From: an uncultured Roseburia sp.
GTDB taxonomy: Bacteria > Bacillota > Clostridia > Lachnospirales > Lachnospiraceae
Direction: 5' to 3'
DNA: 8,021 bases
Assembly: GCA_945928585.1 (NCBI GenBank)
Contig: CAMENQ010000097.1
Span: 1 to 8,021 of the forward strand
The position numbers and the translations under genes are program-made. How positions within the stretch are numbered: position 1 is the stretch's first letter; each line of letters starts with the position of its first letter. This document shows, in pieces, positions 5,778 through 8,021 of this stretch. The notes below the pieces were generated by a model. It made no database searches and was not told where the DNA came from. It was given only the letters and a program-made list of their open reading frames with translations.

Positions 5778-6656
5778 TTACTTTCTTACAAATTTCTTTC
5801 CTGTAAGAAGCTCATATGCTTCTTTATACTTATCTATAGTCTTGTCAATAACATCCTGAGGAAGCAATAAGTCATTGTCAGGATTTGCTTTTAACCAGTC
5901 TCTTACAAACTGTTTATCAAATGAAGGCTGACCCTTACCAGGCTCATAGCCTTCAAGTGGCCAGAATCTTGAGCTGTCAGGTGTAAGCATCTCATCACCT
6001 ATTACGATTTCACCATTTTCATCAAGACCAAACTCAAACTTTGTATCTGCTATTATAATACCCTTGCCAAGTGCATACTCTGCACATTTCTTATAGAGTG
6101 TAATTGTATACTCCTTAAGCTTTGAAGCATACTCTTCTCCCTTTCCCGGATATTTCTTTTCGAGAACTTCTATACTCTGCTCATATGATATATTTTCATC
6201 ATGGTCGCCTATCTCAGCCTTTGTACTTGGTGTATAAATCGGCTCTGGCAGCTTATCTGACTCCACAAGTCCCTCCGGAAGCTTAATACCGCATACCGTA
6301 CCGTTTTCCTTATAGCTTGCCCAGCCGCTACCTGTAATATAACCTCTTACAATACACTCAATAGGTAACATTTCAAGTTTCTTAACCTTCATGCTGTTGC
6401 CTGTATATTCATCCTTATGAAAAAATTCAGGCATATCATTTATGTCTACGGAAAGCATATGGTTTGGTACTATATCCTTTGTAAAATCAAACCAGAACTT
6501 TGACATCTGAGTAAGAACTGCACCCTTGTCTGTAATCTTATTTTTTAAGATATTGTCAAATGCTGATATACGGTCTGTTGCAACCATAATAATGCTGTCA
6601 CCGTTATCGTATACTTCTCTTACCTTGCCTTCATAAAGTAACTTTAAATCTGCCAT
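5778..6656 (-). CDS. purC: Phosphoribosylaminoimidazole-succinocarboxamide synthase (SAICAR synthetase)
   Basis: PurC (EC 6.3.2.6) joins CAIR and aspartate using ATP to make SAICAR in de novo purine synthesis, in the cytoplasm. The 292-residue product carries the family signatures in order: LYEGKVREVY (residues 7-16, ATP-binding strand), ATDRISAFD (26-34), IECIVRGYITGSGWASY (99-115), YTPSTKAEIGDHDENIS (141-157), ADTKFEFG (203-210) and GDEMLTPDSSRFWP (220-233). All the expected nucleotide- and substrate-binding residues that I can identify are present. It is the longer form (about 290-300 residues) and not the roughly 240-residue Bacillus form. ATG at 6656 is preceded by AAGGAAGA, a fair Shine-Dalgarno. 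It is not clustered with other pur genes here; a chemotaxis receptor gene lies upstream and a terminator downstream, so it is probably a single-gene transcript. Confidence 0.97.
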   Translation of the reverse strand: MADLKLLYEGKVREVYDNGDSIIMVATDRISAFDNILKNKITDKGAVLTQMSKFWFDFTKDIVPNHMLSVDINDMPEFFHKDEYTGNSMKVKKLEMLPIECIVRGYITGSGWASYKENGTVCGIKLPEGLVESDKLPEPIYTPSTKAEIGDHDENISYEQSIEVLEKKYPGKGEEYASKLKEYTITLYKKCAEYALGKGIIIADTKFEFGLDENGEIVIGDEMLTPDSSRFWPLEGYEPGKGQPSFDKQFVRDWLKANPDNDLLLPQDVIDKTIDKYKEAYELLTGKKFVRK

Positions 6657-6681
6657 TTTCTTATCTTCCTTTTCTTATGAT

Positions 6682-6709
6682 ATTATAGTTTAAGGGGCAT
6701 AAGCCCCTT
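6682..6709 (-). promoter_or_regulatory. Candidate purC -10 box with a GC-rich palindrome in its spacer
   Basis: On the minus strand, TATAAT (6687-6682) is a perfect -10 that would start transcription about 20 nt before the purC ATG, just upstream of the Shine-Dalgarno. No good -35 is seen at 16-18 nt. Instead the spacer is filled by the palindrome AAGGGGC-ATAA-GCCCCTT (6692-6709). This could be an operator, or the terminator of the upstream receptor gene with a poor T-tract (TTAAACT). Confidence 0.4.
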
Positions 6710-6767
6710 GAACCATAAACCAAGTATATAACAGTTTTTTTTATAAATCAATAAAAATGTCAATTAT

Positions 6768-8021
6768 TTAAACACGCTTAAATCTGTTTACCTCACTGTT
6801 AAGCTGTTCTGATATTTCCTGATTAACATTTGTTTCCTCTTTAATCTGCTCCATTGCCTGTACAAGATTCATGGCATTTTCAGCAACATTTGTAACATCT
6901 CTTGCACTTTCATCTACGGCAGTGGCAATGTCGTTTATGCCCACATTCATCTTTTCCATGGTTTCATTGATGTCACCGGCATTCTTTGCTACCTCACCTA
7001 AGATGTCATTCATACTGTCAGCATCCTTTTCATACTGTCCTACAATCTTTACAAATCCATCATAGTCCTTCATAATCTTGTCATCAATAAATTTAAGAAT
7101 ATCCTCGGCATTCTTTGACAGTTTGTCAACAGCGCTTGTAACTATGGAACTGATATTCTGGATATTTCCCGCTGTTTCGGCACTGCTGTCAGCAAGAACT
7201 CTTATTTCATCTGCAACTACGGCAAAGCCTTTTCCTGCCTCTCCTGCCCTTGCTGCTTCTATAGATGCATTAAGTGACAACAGATTGGTCTGGCTTGTAA
7301 TATTTAATATTTCTCCTGTAAGCTCATTTATCTGCTCCACGCTGCGGCTCTCTTTTAACGCTTCATTAAGGTCAGCCCTTATCTGCTTTATTATATCAGC
7401 AGTAGCTTCTTTTCCCTTTACGGTATCACTATACATAACAGCCGCATGTTCTTTGATTCCATTTATAATTTCCGCACCGTCCTGTACTCTGTCGTTCATA
7501 CTGTTTATCTGCTTAAGAATATTATCACTTCCGTTGGCTATCTGTCCCAGTGTTGCTGATATTTCCTCCATGCTGGCACTCATTTCTTCCATAGCTTCTG
7601 AAACATTATTTACATTATCGTTTGACAGGCCTACTTCTCTTGTAATATTATTCATAGACTCGGTCATACGCTCTGATTCCGACTTAAGCTTACCTACTAT
7701 AACCTGAAGCTGTCCCACAAAGCTGTTTATACCTGCAGACATCTGACCTATCTCATCCTTTGTGGTAACAGGGATACGTGCCGTAAGGTCTCCTTCATTT
7801 TTTTCAATGCTGTTTACTATATCCTGCAGCATCTTTCCTGATCTCTTGGCAGGCTTGCTTAATGACTTTGTAATAATCAGATATACTATAAAAAGTATTA
7901 GTACAAAAACTACCAGAAGTATAACATCATATATGTATGTTCCGCTTATTCTTGTTGTACTGTGGCTTGAAATTTTTTCTATCTTCTTTTCTACTATTTC
8001 CTCATAAGCCTCCTCTGCTTC
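6768..8021 (-). CDS. Methyl-accepting chemotaxis protein, C-terminal part (5' end outside window)
   Basis: The frame is open from the window's right edge, giving 417 visible residues ending EVNRFKRV. An internal ATG at 7832 is not the start. The visible part begins with the end of the sensor region ([13 protein letters not shown]), then a membrane segment, [19 protein letters not shown], around residues 32-50. A HAMP domain follows (about 51-105, with [17 protein letters not shown]), then a long coiled-coil signalling hairpin. The hairpin tip reads [20 protein letters not shown] and continues [14 protein letters not shown], which is the highly conserved region that binds CheA and CheW. The role is to pass ligand information to the chemotaxis kinase; the ligand cannot be judged because the sensor domain is missing. 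No C-terminal CheR/CheB-tethering pentapeptide is seen. It lies 111 nt upstream of purC on the same strand. Confidence 0.95.
   Translation of the reverse strand, partial: EAEEAYEEIVEKKIEKISSHSTTRISGTYIYDVILLVVFVLILFIVYLIITKSLSKPAKRSGKMLQDIVNSIEKNEGDLTARIPVTTKDEIGQMSAGINSFVGQLQVIVGKLKSESERMTESMNNITREVGLSNDNVNNVSEAMEEMSASMEEISATLGQIANGSDNILKQINSMNDRVQDGAEIINGIKEHAAVMYSDTVKGKEATADIIKQIRADLNEALKESRSVEQINELTGEILNITSQTNLLSLNASIEAARAGEAGKGFAVVADEIRVLADSSAETAGNIQNISSIVTSAVDKLSKNAEDILKFIDDKIMKDYDGFVKIVGQYEKDADSMNDILGEVAKNAGDINETMEKMNVGINDIATAVDESARDVTNVAENAMNLVQAMEQIKEETNVNQEISEQLNSEVNRFKRV

Noticed and set aside
6758..6763. Perfect TTGACA on the minus strand just after the chemotaxis receptor stop, as a purC promoter
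   Set aside because: The bases 16-18 nt downstream are a run of A with no acceptable -10; TATAAA is only 12 nt away and TATATA is 27 nt away.
7078..7707. Long plus-strand open frame with hydrophobic, Ser/Ile-rich translation
   Set aside because: It lies antisense to the chemotaxis receptor's coiled coil; such frames are a by-product of its composition, and there is no ribosome site or family motif.

Overview
The window looks like chromosome from a low-GC, motile clostridial Firmicute, most likely a Lachnospiraceae relative. The reasons are the AT-rich intergenic DNA, strong GGAGG-type ribosome binding sites, a TTG start, the long (about 290-residue) PurC type, a chemotaxis receptor and a GGDEF-EAL protein. 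This placement is inferred from style; there is no 16S or other marker in the window. Almost everything is on the minus strand.

Layout from left to right. (a) 2-358 (+) is the C-terminal part of a low-molecular-weight protein-tyrosine phosphatase. It runs tail-to-tail into a flavodoxin gene (355-840, -), and the two stop codons overlap on one TTAA. (b) 884-1263 (-) is a compact RNA-rich stretch. Read in the minus direction it holds tRNA-Pro(CGG), two hairpins including a U-tract terminator, a well-placed Shine-Dalgarno, a 53-residue cysteine-bearing small protein, and a second terminator whose stem encodes that protein's last residues. (c) 1292-5071 (-) is a two-gene operon: a cytoplasmic DUF2264 protein (probable carbohydrate-active enzyme), then, 21 nt later, a GGDEF-EAL protein whose two catalytic motifs are both degenerate. 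A good sigma-A promoter containing a short dyad lies upstream. (d) 5093-5415 is an AT-rich divergent intergenic region with candidate plus-strand promoter elements and an orphan Shine-Dalgarno. It leads into a small plus-strand reading frame (to 5610) that lacks a sensible start codon. (e) 5652-5703 is a long hairpin that should terminate both the plus-strand frame and the convergent purC gene. (f) 5778-6656 (-) is purC, for purine synthesis. (g) 6768-8021 (-) is the C-terminal part of a methyl-accepting chemotaxis protein that runs off the right edge.

Functional reading. purC and tRNA-Pro are housekeeping. The chemotaxis receptor and the predicted non-catalytic GGDEF-EAL protein point to motility or c-di-GMP signalling. 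The operon linking the latter to a DUF2264 enzyme suggests, as inference only, that carbohydrate use is tied to a signalling receptor. I see no mobile element, CRISPR array or defence system. The least ordinary parts are the 884-1190 RNA/small-protein segment, the dead GGDEF-EAL protein next to DUF2264, and the start-less plus-strand frame.
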